From Nocardioides terrigena (GTDB lineage: Bacteria > Actinomycetota > Actinomycetes > Propionibacteriales > Nocardioidaceae), in contig NZ_PZYY01000002.1 of assembly GCF_003047265.1 (NCBI RefSeq), forward strand, positions 1 to 64,000: DNA of 64,000 nucleotides, in the 5' to 3' direction. Numbering within the stretch: position 1 is the first letter of the stretch; each line of letters opens with the position of its first letter. This document shows, in pieces, positions 25,397-34,750 of this stretch. A program made the translations under genes and the position numbers. Under the pieces are notes generated by a model. It saw only the letters and a list, made by a program, of their open reading frames with translations, was not told the origin of the DNA and made no database searches.

Positions 25397-26629
25397 TCAG
25401 CAGCCGGCGGCGGTGAAGGCGCACATCGCCGGGGCGATCCGCCTCGTGAGGGCCGTCCGCTCGCGCACCGTCCGGTCGGCACCGTCGAGGGTGCCCTCGC
25501 CGTACACGTGGGTCATCAGCAGCGCGCTGCCCACCCGGGTGAGCTGGAAGACCGAGGCCCCGAGGCCGTTGTCCCAGGTGAGGCTGAAGGTCACCGAGTC
25601 GTGGCCGGTGTCGGCCCCGTGGAGCGTCCACACCTGGTGGCCCGGGGCGTCGGTGCACCCCTCGACGACCCCGCGGACCTGGGGCACCACGGTCGAGGCG
25701 ACGTCGGCGTCGGCCAGCACGACGAGGTCGCGGGCGTCGACGTGCTCGGGCCCGTGGGCGTTGACGGCCAGCCGCGCCTCCGACGCGCCGGCCGGCCAGA
25801 CGGTCGACCCACACACCTCGACCTCGCCGACCCCGTCGGCCTCGGGGGAGGGTGGGACGACGTCGAAGTCCCCCCCGTCCTCCGGGAGGTCGAGACCGAG
25901 GGGGAAGTCCGCAGGGACGGCCGAGGCGGCTGTCGAGGGAGGGGTCGAGGGCACCGTCCCACCGAAGGCTCGCATCGCCTCCAGCACCGGGGCCAGCGCC
26001 TGGCGCCCCTGGGTGATGCCGTCGTCGAGGACCGGCCCGGGACTCCACTCGGCGTACGACGACGTGACGAGCAGGGCGGTGCCCACGGGGACCACCTCGA
26101 TGATCTCGGCGCCGACGCCCACCAGCCCGCCGGTCGCGTAGGTGTGGACCACCGTGGCGGCGCCCGGGCCGGCGTCGGACGCCCGGACCTCGGTGAGCGT
26201 CTCGCTGTCCGGGCCGGACTCCTCGACCGGGCACCCGTGCGCGGCGTCCAGCACCTGCGCCGCCACGGCGGACGCGCGCTGCGGGTCGGCGAAGACCATC
26301 AGGTCGCGGGTGGAGGAGTACTCGGGGCCGCTGGACGCGGCGGTGGCCCGGTCCGCGACCTCCAGCCCGCGCAGCGGCCGGGTGCCGCAGAAGTCGAGCA
26401 TCCGCATCCCCACCCCCCGCGCGCCGGCGACGACGATGTCCTCGCCCGACTCGTTGGGCGGCATCCCCTCGGTGAGCGGGAAGTCACCGGGCACCGCGAT
26501 CGCCGGGTCCGCGGGGGCCGACGCCGGAGCACGGGAGGCGTCCGACTCGGCGACGGGCGCGGTCGGTGACGAGCCGCACCCTCCCGCGGCGAGCACCAGC
26601 AGCAGCAGTGCGGCAGCGTTCCTGGACAT
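25397..26629 (-). CDS. Lipoprotein with two homologous halves
   Basis: A 410-residue exported lipoprotein; the signal peptide ends in the lipobox LAAGGC, with the acylated Cys near residue 18. A Ser/Ala/Pro linker leads to two related halves of about 180 residues. One opens VPGDFPLTEGMPPNESGEDIVV and the other VPADFPLGLDLPEDGGDFDVV. Each then has a Cys (DFCGTRPL / EVCGSTVW), a RDLMVFAD or RDLVVLAD strand, and a Cys after a helix (HGCPV / EGCTD). The paired Cys suggest a disulfide in each half. Some actinobacterial kinase sensor domains have similar looks, but I cannot name the family. Confidence 0.8.
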   Translation of the reverse strand: MSRNAAALLLLVLAAGGCGSSPTAPVAESDASRAPASAPADPAIAVPGDFPLTEGMPPNESGEDIVVAGARGVGMRMLDFCGTRPLRGLEVADRATAASSGPEYSSTRDLMVFADPQRASAVAAQVLDAAHGCPVEESGPDSETLTEVRASDAGPGAATVVHTYATGGLVGVGAEIIEVVPVGTALLVTSSYAEWSPGPVLDDGITQGRQALAPVLEAMRAFGGTVPSTPPSTAASAVPADFPLGLDLPEDGGDFDVVPPSPEADGVGEVEVCGSTVWPAGASEARLAVNAHGPEHVDARDLVVLADADVASTVVPQVRGVVEGCTDAPGHQVWTLHGADTGHDSVTFSLTWDNGLGASVFQLTRVGSALLMTHVYGEGTLDGADRTVRERTALTRRIAPAMCAFTAAGC

Positions 26630-26687
26630 GGATCCCCCTTCGACGGACGTGTCGAGGGGAGACGCGGGCGGGGGCCGCGAAGTTGCC

Positions 26688-28577
26688 TCAGCGGGCGCTG
26701 GGCAGGTCGCTGAGCCGGTCGAGGGCGCGGTCGGCGACGGCGGTGAAGTCGGCCCGGGTCATCGTCATGCCCTGGTCGGGCGTGAAGCCGAGCTGGGACA
26801 CGGCCTTGCCGTCGCGCATGATCGCCATCAGGAACTCGACCGAGCGGGAGTCGGAGATCTCGATGTCCAGGTCCCAGACGGTGATCTCCTGCTGCCCGCG
26901 CGAGCGCTGCACCATCGGCTGGACGGTGGTGCCGAGGTTGGCCTGCCCGCAGCGGCGGATGCGGTCGCGCACCTCCTCGACGAACTGCCGCGCCCGCTTC
27001 TCGGGCATGGTCGCGACGGTCTGGGTGAGGCCGAAGGTGTCGACCTGCGTGTTGGCCGGGAAGAGGAAGGTCCGCGTCAGGTTGTGCTTGAGGCCCTTGG
27101 CGTCGAAGGTCGTGTTGTCGCAGCGGGTCGAGGCGAAGTTGGTGCGTGCCCGCTCCGGGTCGGTGCCGACCCACGGGCCGCGCGCGTTGGTGACGGGTGG
27201 CAGGTCGACGGCCGCCAGCATGCCGGCGGGACGGCCGACGGGGTAGGGCGAGACGCGGACGGCCCGCGGGGGACCGGCGCACGTGCCGGCGCCGGGGCTG
27301 CCGCAGAGGGCGTTGACGGAGGCGGCGAGACCGGTGGCGGCGGTGCGGGCGTCGGGCGCGGGGCCCTGCGAACGGACCACCGTGGTGACCAGGGCCTGGC
27401 CGGTGCGGGCGAGGGCGACACTGATGCCGCCGGGCTGCTTGGCCCAGCTGCGCAGCGAGAGCACCACGGCGTCGTCGCCGACGCGGGCGACGCGGTGCGT
27501 GGCGAGCAGCTGGGTGCGGGGGTCCTGGCACTCGGTGTACCAGCGCAGGGCCGTCGTGTATGCCGCCGCGGCCCGGTCCTCGTCGGCCGACAGCTCGACG
27601 AACTCGGTGACCGTCGACCGGACCTGCTCCACCCGGCGCTCCTGGGTGCGGTTGCCGCCCCGGTTCTTCCTCGTCGTCCGGGTCACCCGCTCGGACCCGT
27701 CGAAGTCCCGCACCAGGGCGCCGACCCCGGCCGGGTCGGCGAAGCGCTCGAGCTGGCAGGGGACGACGAGCCCGTCACCGCCGAGGTTGGCCTTCGTGGA
27801 CCGCTCGGTCCACGAGAGCCGGCGGTCGTAGCGCCCGAGCTGGTCGTCGGTGAGCAGCGTCGACTCGTCGAGGGCGAGGACCTCGTCGGCCTCCTCCACG
27901 GCGCTCGTGGTGACGCCCGAGGTGGTCGGCTCGCGCTCCAGGGTGGTCGGCTCGGCGCCGCCCGAGGCGACGACGGTGCCGGAGACCAGCAGGGCGGCGA
28001 CGGCGACGCCGGTCCCGACCACGGTGTGGGTACGACGCCGCGCGGTGCCCTGGCGCCGCACGATGGAGGCGCGGGGCCAGCGCTCGCTCGCCAGCGGGCC
28101 GCGCAGGTCCTCGAGGAGACGGCGTGCGTGCGTGCTGGGCACCTCGCGCGCGATCGAGAACTGTGACGTGCCGCTCTGCAGTGCACGCTCGGCCTCGCGG
28201 CGGGGGACCCCGATCGTCTGGGCGATGTCGTCGAGGGGGAGGGGCGACAGGCTGGTGAGGACGAGGGCCTTGCGCTCGACGCTGCTCAGCCCCGAGAGCG
28301 CCTCGAGGGTGGCCCTGACCTCGTCGTCGAGGCCCTTCTCCCGGTGCCAGGGGCGGGCGGTGTGCCGACGCTGCGCGCGACCGTGTGCGAGCGGGCGGAC
28401 CCAGGACTCCCGGTCCTCGAGCCGGCCGACCTTGCGCCAGTGCTGCCAGGCGACCGCGAACGCGTCCCGCACCGCGGCGCGCGCGGCCGGGACGTCGCCG
28501 GTCAGCGCGTAGGTCTCCAGCAGGAGACGGTCGCGCGAGCCGGCGTAGAAGTCGTCGAACGCGTCAGGGCTCCTCAT
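26688..28577 (-). CDS. Sigma-factor-like domain fused to a membrane-anchored extracellular domain
   Basis: A 629-residue protein of unusual layout. Residues about 5-150 look like a degenerate ECF sigma factor. Region 2 reads FDDFYAGSRDRLLLETYALTGD and AFAVAWQHWRKVGR; region 4 reads GLSSVERKALVLTSLSPLPLDDIAQTIGVPRREAERAL. One membrane helix follows at about 190-212 (TVVGTGVAVAALLVSGTVVA), then about 410 extracytoplasmic residues with Cys at several places. Because the open frame has no usable earlier ATG in frame near the domain, I start at the ATG at 28577. The lipoprotein gene lies 58 bases downstream on the same strand, probably an operon. It could be a membrane-tethered transcription factor, but function is inference. 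Confidence 0.75.
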   Translation of the reverse strand: MRSPDAFDDFYAGSRDRLLLETYALTGDVPAARAAVRDAFAVAWQHWRKVGRLEDRESWVRPLAHGRAQRRHTARPWHREKGLDDEVRATLEALSGLSSVERKALVLTSLSPLPLDDIAQTIGVPRREAERALQSGTSQFSIAREVPSTHARRLLEDLRGPLASERWPRASIVRRQGTARRRTHTVVGTGVAVAALLVSGTVVASGGAEPTTLEREPTTSGVTTSAVEEADEVLALDESTLLTDDQLGRYDRRLSWTERSTKANLGGDGLVVPCQLERFADPAGVGALVRDFDGSERVTRTTRKNRGGNRTQERRVEQVRSTVTEFVELSADEDRAAAAYTTALRWYTECQDPRTQLLATHRVARVGDDAVVLSLRSWAKQPGGISVALARTGQALVTTVVRSQGPAPDARTAATGLAASVNALCGSPGAGTCAGPPRAVRVSPYPVGRPAGMLAAVDLPPVTNARGPWVGTDPERARTNFASTRCDNTTFDAKGLKHNLTRTFLFPANTQVDTFGLTQTVATMPEKRARQFVEEVRDRIRRCGQANLGTTVQPMVQRSRGQQEITVWDLDIEISDSRSVEFLMAIMRDGKAVSQLGFTPDQGMTMTRADFTAVADRALDRLSDLPSAR

Positions 28578-28690
28578 GGCCCGTCCACGGTACGTGAGGG
28601 GCGGGGGAGAAGCACACCGGACGGGGCATCGCGGCCCCTCGGCGTGGCCTCCGCGGACGTCGTGCGACGGCGGGTGATGATGGCGGGGCC

Positions 28691-29956
28691 ATGACCTCCC
28701 TGCTCCCTCCCCGCGCCGCGGGACCGCGCGCCTCCGACCGCCCCTCGGCCGACGGCCGCCGCGACCGGCAGCGGCCCCTGGCCCTCGTCGCCTCGCTCGG
28801 AGGCGTGGCGGCCGCCCTGGCACCGCTGCTCGTGCTGGCGGCGGCCGGGGTGATCGGCTGGTTCACCGCCGACGCCGGCGCCCACGGCACCCCCAGCGAC
28901 GGGATGCGGATCGGCGCCCTGGCGTGGCTGATGGGCCACGGGTCGGGCGTGACCGTGCAGGGCGCAGAGGTCGGCATCGTGCCCCTCGGTGTGACCGCGA
29001 TGTCCGCCTGGGCCATGTGGCGCATCGGCCACCGTGTCGGCGACGCGGTGTCCGGCCACGGCCCGGACGCCGATCGGATCGCCGACGGCGAGCGGGACTT
29101 CACCGTCCCGGCGGCGGTCGCCCTCTTCTTCGTCGGGTACGCCGTCGTGGCCGTCGTCGTCGCCTCCGTCGCCGCCTCGGTCGACACCGAGCCCTCCACC
29201 GCCCGGGTGGTCTGGTGGAGCCTGCTGATGACCCTCGCGGTCGCGGCCCCTGCGATCGCGATCGGCTCTGGGCGGGCCGCGATCTGGGCCGCCCTGGCCC
29301 CCGCCGTCGTCCGCGACGGGGTGGGTGCCGCGCTGTCCGTGCTCGGCTGGTTCCTCGCCGCCTCGGCGCTGGCCTTCGTGGCCGCGCTGCTCGTCGGGGC
29401 GGGCGATGCGGCCACGACGATGTCCCAGCTGCACCTCTCGGCCGGCGACGCGGTCGTCTACTCCCTCGTCAACGTGGGCCTCGCGCCCAACGCCGTCCTC
29501 TTCTCCGGCTCCTTCCTGCTCGGCCCCGGCTTCGCGGTGGGCGGCGGCACGATGGTCTCCCCGGGCCTCGTCGTCCTCGGACCGCTGCCCCTGCTGCCGC
29601 TGCTCGCGGCCCTCCCCGGCGCCGGCGCCACCGCCGGCTGGGTGGCCTCCCTCGTCGCAGTCCCGCCCGTCGTCGCGGCCCTCGCCACGGCGTGGTGGCA
29701 GCGACGCCGTCCGACGCTGCGCTGGGACCACGGGGCGTTGCGCGGGTGCGGCGGCGGCATCGTGGCGGGCGTCGCCTTCGCCGCGCTCGCCTCGGTGGCC
29801 GGCGGGGTCGCGGGACCGGGCCGCATGCAGCACGTGGGCCCCTTCGTCACGGACGTGCTCGTGCACGCCATCACCGCCTTCGGCGTCGGTGGTCTCGTCG
29901 GCGGTCTGGTCATGACGTGGTGGCAGCGCCGCCACGCCCTAGAATCCGCCGGGTGA
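28691..29956 (+). CDS. DUF6350 multi-pass membrane protein
   Basis: A 421-residue, very hydrophobic protein with about 10 helices. Conserved pieces include IGALAWLMGHGSGVTVQGAEVG, PLGVTAMSAWAMWRIGHRVG and YSLVNVGLAPNAVLFSGSFLLGPGFAVGGGT, as in DUF6350 proteins. In many actinobacteria this gene sits just upstream of purN, as here, where it overlaps purN by four bases (GTGA). Function is unknown; the N-terminal part is cytosolic and polar. Start at ATG 28691, divergent from the sigma-fusion gene. Confidence 0.85.
   Translation: MTSLLPPRAAGPRASDRPSADGRRDRQRPLALVASLGGVAAALAPLLVLAAAGVIGWFTADAGAHGTPSDGMRIGALAWLMGHGSGVTVQGAEVGIVPLGVTAMSAWAMWRIGHRVGDAVSGHGPDADRIADGERDFTVPAAVALFFVGYAVVAVVVASVAASVDTEPSTARVVWWSLLMTLAVAAPAIAIGSGRAAIWAALAPAVVRDGVGAALSVLGWFLAASALAFVAALLVGAGDAATTMSQLHLSAGDAVVYSLVNVGLAPNAVLFSGSFLLGPGFAVGGGTMVSPGLVVLGPLPLLPLLAALPGAGATAGWVASLVAVPPVVAALATAWWQRRRPTLRWDHGALRGCGGGIVAGVAFAALASVAGGVAGPGRMQHVGPFVTDVLVHAITAFGVGGLVGGLVMTWWQRRHALESAG
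29940..29945 (+). promoter_or_regulatory. -10 element of a probable leaderless promoter for purN
   Basis: TAGAAT lies inside the 3' end of the DUF6350 gene and ends 7 bases before the purN GTG. No Shine-Dalgarno is seen, so purN could be transcribed separately without a leader as well as from the upstream gene. Confidence 0.5.
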
Positions 29957-30558
29957 CCGCTCGCCTCGTCGTCCTCGTCTCCGGCTCCGGCACCAACCTC
30001 CAGGCCCTGCTCGACGCCTGCACCGACCCGTCGTACGGCGCGCGGGTGGTGGCCGTGGGTGCCGACCGCGACGACATCGAGGGCCTCGCGCGCGCCGACC
30101 GGGCGGGCGTGCCGACCTTCGTCAAGAAGCTCGGCCACTTCACCTCCCGCGACCACTGGGACCGTGCGCTCGCAGACACGGTGGCGGCCTTCGAGCCCGA
30201 CGTCGTGGTGCTGGCGGGCTTCATGAAGCTCGTGGGTGACGAGTTCCTCACCCGCTTCCCCGGCCGGGTCGTCAACACCCACCCGGCGCTGTGCCCCGCG
30301 TTCCCGGGCACCACCGGGCCGGCGGACGCGCTGGCCTACGGAGTCAAGGTCACCGGCGCGACCCTCTTCGTGGTCGACGGCGGCGTCGACACCGGACCGA
30401 TCATCGCCCAGACGGTGGTGCCGGTCCTCGACGACGACACCAGCGCCACCCTCCACGAGCGGATCAAGGTCGCCGAGCGGACGATGCTGGTGGACACCGT
30501 CGGGATCATGGCGCGCGACGGCTGGGAGCTCGACGGGCGCCGGGTGCGACTCGGCTGA
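29953..30558 (+). CDS. purN: Phosphoribosylglycinamide formyltransferase
   Basis: A 201-residue GAR transformylase that adds the formyl group from 10-formyl-THF in purine synthesis. Clear family motifs are VLVSGSGTNLQALLDAC at the N-terminus and the catalytic region VVNTHPALCPAFPGTTGPADALAYGVKVTGATLFVVDGGVDTGPI, with the Asn-His-Asp triad. The start GTG overlaps the DUF6350 stop. It feeds the next gene, purH, in the same pathway. FolD, two genes on, makes the cofactor. Confidence 0.96.
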   Translation: MTARLVVLVSGSGTNLQALLDACTDPSYGARVVAVGADRDDIEGLARADRAGVPTFVKKLGHFTSRDHWDRALADTVAAFEPDVVVLAGFMKLVGDEFLTRFPGRVVNTHPALCPAFPGTTGPADALAYGVKVTGATLFVVDGGVDTGPIIAQTVVPVLDDDTSATLHERIKVAERTMLVDTVGIMARDGWELDGRRVRLG

Positions 30559-30584
30559 CGAGGCCGGGTTCCACTACTCTGGCC

Positions 30585-30655
30585 CCACACGACTGGCGCA
30601 GGTGGGCGACCACCGGGGAGTGAACCGCGCAGAGCATCGACCGCCTGGGTGCTCG
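30585..30655 (+). promoter_or_regulatory. ZTP (pfl) riboswitch upstream of purH
   Basis: The leader holds the conserved core of the pfl motif. GACTGGCGCAGGTGGG begins at 30591, ACCACCGGGGAG follows at 30609, and the terminal CCGCCTGGGTGC is at 30641-30652. These match the two halves of the ZTP-sensing aptamer, which binds ZTP/ZMP and turns on purine and one-carbon genes when 10-formyl-THF is short. The downstream genes, purH (whose substrate is ZMP) and folD, are classic targets. The expression platform may act on the RBS CAGGAG at 30673. Boundaries are approximate. Confidence 0.85.
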
Positions 30656-30684
30656 CCTCCACCGCTCGACCTCAGGAGTCTCCC

Positions 30685-32277
30685 GTGTCCGACCCCGCTC
30701 TCGTCCACGACCAGGTCCCCGTCCGCCGTGCGCTCGTCTCGGTCTACGACAAGACCGGCCTCGACGCGCTGGTCCGCGGCCTGCACGACGCCGGTGTCGA
30801 GCTCGTCTCCACCGGCGGCTCGGCCGCCCTGATCGCCGGCCTCGGCCTGCCCGTCACGCGGGTCGAGGACCTCACCGGCTTCCCGGAGTGCCTCGACGGA
30901 CGCGTCAAGACGCTGCACCCGCGCGTGCACGCGGGCATCCTGGCCGACCGCCGCCTCGAGTCCCACGTGCGGCAGCTCGCGGAGCTCGAGGTCGAGCCGT
31001 TCGACCTCGTCGTGTCCAACCTCTACCCCTTCACCCAGACCGTCGCGTCGGGCGCCTCGCCCGACGAGTGCGTCGAGCAGATCGACATCGGCGGCCCGTC
31101 GATGGTCCGGGCCGCGGCCAAGAACCACCCCAGCGTCGCCATCGTCACCTCGCCCGACCGGTACGACGACGTCCTCCGCGCCGTCGCCGCCGGCGGCTTC
31201 ACGCTGGCCGAGCGCCGCGCCCTGGCCGCCGAGGCCTTCGTCCACACCGCGACGTACGACGTGCACGTGGCCAGCTGGATGGGCAACGTGCTCACCGACA
31301 CCTCCGAGGGCTCCGGCTTCCCGGCGTGGATGGGCGCGACGTGGACCAAGCAGGCCGTGCTGCGCTACGGCGAGAACCCGCACCAGCGCGCCGCCGTCTA
31401 CGCCAGCGGCTTCGTGCCCGAGCCGGGCCTGGCCCAGGCCGAGCAGCTGCACGGCAAGGAGATGTCCTACAACAACTACGTCGACGCCGACGCGGCCCGC
31501 CGCGCGGCGTACGACTTCGCCGACCCGGCCGTCGCGATCATCAAGCACGCCAACCCGTGCGGCATCGCGATCGGCGCGGACGTCGCGGACGCGCACCGCA
31601 AGGCCCACGAGTGCGACCCGGTGTCGGCCTTCGGCGGCGTCATCGCCACCAACGTGCCGGTCAGTGTCGCGATGGCCCGGCAGGTGGCCGAGGTCTTCAC
31701 CGAGGTCGTCGTGGCGCCCGGCTACGAGGACGGCGCGGTCGAGGTGCTGGCCGCGAAGAAGAACATCCGGATCCTGGTGTGCGCGCCCGCCGCCACCGGT
31801 GGCGTCGAGACCCGGCCGATCTCGGGCGGCCTGCTGATCCAGGCCACCGACGCCATCGACGCCCGCCTCGACCAGGGCGGCGACGCCCCGGCCTCGTGGA
31901 CGCTCGCCGCCGGGGAGGCGCTGACCGACGCCGAGCTCGCCGACCTGGCCTTCGCCTGGCGCGCCTGCCGGTCGGTCAAGTCCAACGCGATCCTGCTCGC
32001 CCGCGACGGTGCCTCCGTGGGCGTCGGCATGGGCCAGGTCAACCGCGTCGACTCCTGCCGGCTCGCCGTCGAGCGGGCCGGCGAGCGCGCGGCCGGCTCG
32101 TACGCCGCCTCGGACGCGTTCTTCCCCTTCGCCGACGGCGCGCAGGTCCTCCTCGACGCGGGCGTGCGCGCCATCGTCCAGCCGGGAGGGTCGGTGCGCG
32201 ACGAGGAGGTCGTGGAGGCCGCCCGCGCGGCGGGCGTGACGATGTACTTCACCGGCACCCGGCACTTCTTCCACTGA
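30685..32277 (+). CDS. purH: Bifunctional AICAR transformylase / IMP cyclohydrolase
   Basis: A 530-residue enzyme for the last two steps of IMP synthesis. The cyclohydrolase (MGS-like) domain covers about 10-150 ([51 protein letters not shown]). The transformylase covers about 200-530 ([88 protein letters not shown]). It begins at GTG 30685 behind CAGGAG. It lies under the ZTP riboswitch and is followed by folD. Confidence 0.97.
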   Translation: MSDPALVHDQVPVRRALVSVYDKTGLDALVRGLHDAGVELVSTGGSAALIAGLGLPVTRVEDLTGFPECLDGRVKTLHPRVHAGILADRRLESHVRQLAELEVEPFDLVVSNLYPFTQTVASGASPDECVEQIDIGGPSMVRAAAKNHPSVAIVTSPDRYDDVLRAVAAGGFTLAERRALAAEAFVHTATYDVHVASWMGNVLTDTSEGSGFPAWMGATWTKQAVLRYGENPHQRAAVYASGFVPEPGLAQAEQLHGKEMSYNNYVDADAARRAAYDFADPAVAIIKHANPCGIAIGADVADAHRKAHECDPVSAFGGVIATNVPVSVAMARQVAEVFTEVVVAPGYEDGAVEVLAAKKNIRILVCAPAATGGVETRPISGGLLIQATDAIDARLDQGGDAPASWTLAAGEALTDAELADLAFAWRACRSVKSNAILLARDGASVGVGMGQVNRVDSCRLAVERAGERAAGSYAASDAFFPFADGAQVLLDAGVRAIVQPGGSVRDEEVVEAARAAGVTMYFTGTRHFFH

Positions 32278-32312
32278 CCGACGACGCGCCAGCGACTGAT
32301 GGGACCCACGAC

Positions 32313-33161
32313 GTGACTGCACAGACCCTCGACGGCAAGGCGACCCTCGCCACGATCATGGCCGAGCTGGCCGAGCGGCTGACCGCGCTGCGTGAGCGCG
32401 GCGTGACCCCCGGCCTGGCCACCGTGATGGTGGGCGACGACCCGGGCAACCAGTGGTACGTCGGCGCCAAGCACAAGGACTGCGCCAAGATCGGCATCGC
32501 GTCCTTCCGGCACGACCTGCCCGCCACCGCGACGCAGGAGGAGGTCGAGGAGCTGATCGACGGCCTCAACGCCGACCAGGCCGTGACCGGCTTCATCGTC
32601 CAGCAGCCCACCGGCCTCGACGAGTTCCGCCTCCTGTCGCGCGTCGACCCCGCCAAGGACGTCGACGGCCTGCACCCCTACAACCTCGGCAAGCTGGTGC
32701 TGGGCGAGGACGGGCCGCTGCCCTGCACGCCGGTCGGCTGCCTCGAGCTGCTGCGTCGCCACGGTGTCGAGATCGCCGGGGCCGAGGTCGTCGTGGTCGG
32801 GCGCGGGCTCACCGTCGGCCGCCCGCTCGGCCTGCTCCTCACCCGCCGCTCCGAGAACGCCACCGCCACCCTCTGCCACACCGGCACCCGCGACCTGGCC
32901 GCCCACGTGCGCAACGCCGACATCGTCGTCGCCGCGGCCGGTGTGCCCGGGATCATCACGGGCGACATGGTCAAGCCCGGTGCCGCGGTGCTCGACGTGG
33001 GGGTCTCCCGCGTCGACGGCACGATCGCCGGCGACGTGGCCGACGACGTGTGGGAGACCGCCGGCTGGGTGTCGCCCAACCCCGGCGGCGTGGGTCCGAT
33101 GACCCGCGCGATGCTGCTGTCCAACATCGTCACCATGGCCGAGAGGTCCGTCGGGGCATGA
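32313..33161 (+). CDS. folD: Methylenetetrahydrofolate dehydrogenase / cyclohydrolase
   Basis: A 282-residue bifunctional enzyme that converts 5,10-methylene-THF to 10-formyl-THF, the cofactor needed by PurN and PurH. Seen: the substrate-site [14 protein letters not shown] with the conserved Tyr and Lys, [26 protein letters not shown], and the cofactor site [20 protein letters not shown]. The end is [32 protein letters not shown]. It begins at GTG 32313, 35 bases after purH, and overlaps the DUF3017 gene by 4 bases. Confidence 0.97.
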   Translation: MTAQTLDGKATLATIMAELAERLTALRERGVTPGLATVMVGDDPGNQWYVGAKHKDCAKIGIASFRHDLPATATQEEVEELIDGLNADQAVTGFIVQQPTGLDEFRLLSRVDPAKDVDGLHPYNLGKLVLGEDGPLPCTPVGCLELLRRHGVEIAGAEVVVVGRGLTVGRPLGLLLTRRSENATATLCHTGTRDLAAHVRNADIVVAAAGVPGIITGDMVKPGAAVLDVGVSRVDGTIAGDVADDVWETAGWVSPNPGGVGPMTRAMLLSNIVTMAERSVGA

Positions 33162-33562
33162 CCGAGCCCGCCGACGACCAGCGCGAGCCCTACATCGCGC
33201 CGCCCGAGAGCGTGCCTCCGGTGTCGGCCGAGGAGCTGGTCGACGGTGTCCAGCCGGACCCCGACCTCGACCTCGAGGAGGAGCGTCGCTACCCCTCGAC
33301 GATCGGGGGTGCGTTCTACCTGCTCGTGCTGGCGACCTGCATCGTCGGGGTCGGCGTCGTGGTCACGGGGGAGTGGCGCACCGGGATCCGAGTCTTCGGC
33401 GGGGTGCTGCTCCTCGGCAGCCTGGTGCGCCTGCTGCTGCCCAACCGCGACGCCGGCATGCTCGCCGTACGCTTCAAGGCGCTCGACGTCCTGATGCTCG
33501 TCGGGCTCGGCGCGGCGCTGATCTTCCTGGCCGGGTCGATCCCCGACCAGCCCGGGGTCTAG
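33158..33562 (+). CDS. DUF3017 membrane protein
   Basis: A 134-residue protein with an acidic, Pro-rich N-terminus (about 1-45) and three hydrophobic helices (about 50-68, 76-90, 108-126). The [14 protein letters not shown] start of helix 1 is typical of DUF3017, found in actinobacteria directly after folD. It overlaps the folD stop (ATGA), so it is part of the purH-folD operon. Function is unknown. Confidence 0.88.
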   Translation: MTEPADDQREPYIAPPESVPPVSAEELVDGVQPDPDLDLEEERRYPSTIGGAFYLLVLATCIVGVGVVVTGEWRTGIRVFGGVLLLGSLVRLLLPNRDAGMLAVRFKALDVLMLVGLGAALIFLAGSIPDQPGV

Positions 33563-33601
33563 GCCGGGCCGGTCGGGGCTGCCGGGTTTCGGCACGGCGG
33601 T

Positions 33602-33624
33602 CGTGACCTCGTTCCTCGGTCACG
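33602..33624. terminator. Hairpin between convergent DUF3017 and mdh
   Basis: CGTGACC pairs with GGTCACG across a 9-base loop. It lies in the 107-base gap that separates the purH operon from convergent mdh, and could end both. The flanking text (GGTTTCGGCACGG ... CTCAACCACC) is repeat-like. Confidence 0.5.
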
Positions 33625-33669
33625 CGCCTCGCTCAACCACCATCATCCAGTCCGCTGACGCGGCCTGGA

Positions 33670-34644
33670 TCAGATAAGCCCGAGCTCCTTGACCTGGTCG
33701 CGCTCGCTCTCGAGGCGCGCGACCGAGGCGGCGATGCGCTCCTTGGAGAAGTCGTTGAGGTCGATGCCCTGGACGATCGACCACTCGCCGTTGCTCACGG
33801 TGCACGGGAACGAGGACACGATGCCCTCGGTGACGCCGTAGGAGCCGTCGGACGGGACCGACATCGAGACCCACTCGGTGGTGCCGTTGAGCCAGTCGTG
33901 CATGTGGTCGATCGTGGCGTTGGCGGCCGAGGCGGCCGAGGAGGCGCCGCGGGCCTTGATGATCGCGCCACCGCGGGTGGCGACGGTCGGGATGTACTCG
34001 CCGGTGATCCAGGCCTCGTCGACCTGCTCGGCGGCCGAGCGACCACCGACCGTCGTGTTGAAGAGGTCGGGGTACATCGAGTCGTCGTGGTTGCCCCAGA
34101 TCGCGAGGTTCTGGATCTCGGTCACGGAGACACCGAGCTTCTTGGCCAGCTGCGTCTTCGCACGGTTGTGGTCGAGGCGGGTCAGCGCGTTGAAGCGCTC
34201 GCCGGGGATGTCGGGGGCGTTGCTCATCGCGATGAGCGCGTTGGTGTTGGCCGGGTTGCCGGTGACGAGGATCTTGACGTCGTCGGCGGCGTTGTCGTTG
34301 AGCGCCTTGCCCTGGCCGGTGAAGATCTTGCCGTTGGCCGCGAGCAGGTCGGCGCGGTCCATCCCCTCCTTGCGGGGCATGGCGCCCACGAGCATGGCGG
34401 CGTTGACGCCGTCGAAGATGGCGGCCGGGTCGGCACCGATCTCGACGCCCGCGAGCAGCGGGAAGGCGCAGTCGTCGAGCTCCATCACGACGCCCTCGAG
34501 GGCGGGCAGAGCGGGCTCGATCTCGAGCAGGCGCAGCTCGACCGGGCGGTCGCCCAGCGCTCCGGCAGCGAGGCGGAAGAGCAGGCTGTAGCCGATCTGG
34601 CCGGCGGCGCCGGTGACGGCGACCTTGAGAGGTGTGGTGCTCAC
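33670..34644 (-). CDS. mdh: Malate dehydrogenase
   Basis: A 324-residue NAD-dependent malate dehydrogenase (LDH-like fold) for the TCA cycle. The NAD site is [21 protein letters not shown]; catalytic region [16 protein letters not shown] carries the active-site His. [22 protein letters not shown] and [17 protein letters not shown] are diagnostic. Start is GTG 34644 preceded by CAGGAG. The next gene on the opposite strand (34751) begins 107 bases away. It lies convergent to the purH-folD operon, an order seen in many actinobacteria. Confidence 0.97.
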   Translation of the reverse strand: MSTTPLKVAVTGAAGQIGYSLLFRLAAGALGDRPVELRLLEIEPALPALEGVVMELDDCAFPLLAGVEIGADPAAIFDGVNAAMLVGAMPRKEGMDRADLLAANGKIFTGQGKALNDNAADDVKILVTGNPANTNALIAMSNAPDIPGERFNALTRLDHNRAKTQLAKKLGVSVTEIQNLAIWGNHDDSMYPDLFNTTVGGRSAAEQVDEAWITGEYIPTVATRGGAIIKARGASSAASAANATIDHMHDWLNGTTEWVSMSVPSDGSYGVTEGIVSSFPCTVSNGEWSIVQGIDLNDFSKERIAASVARLESERDQVKELGLI

Positions 34645-34750
34645 GACGACTCCTGAAGTTGTGCGATGACGGGGTTACCGCGCCCGACGCTAGCAGCGCA
34701 GCCGCCCCCCACGGCCAGAGGGTTGACCCGCGGTCGGGCATGCTGGCGCC

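Noticed and set aside
21715..25482. Very long open frames antisense to real genes, such as this stretch, 36738-39275 and 51070-55044.
   Set aside because: In very GC-rich DNA, stop codons are rare in antisense and offset frames. The sense strand carries clear sucCD, icd and mutAB proteins, and the antisense translations are Arg/Gly/Val low-complexity text with no domain.
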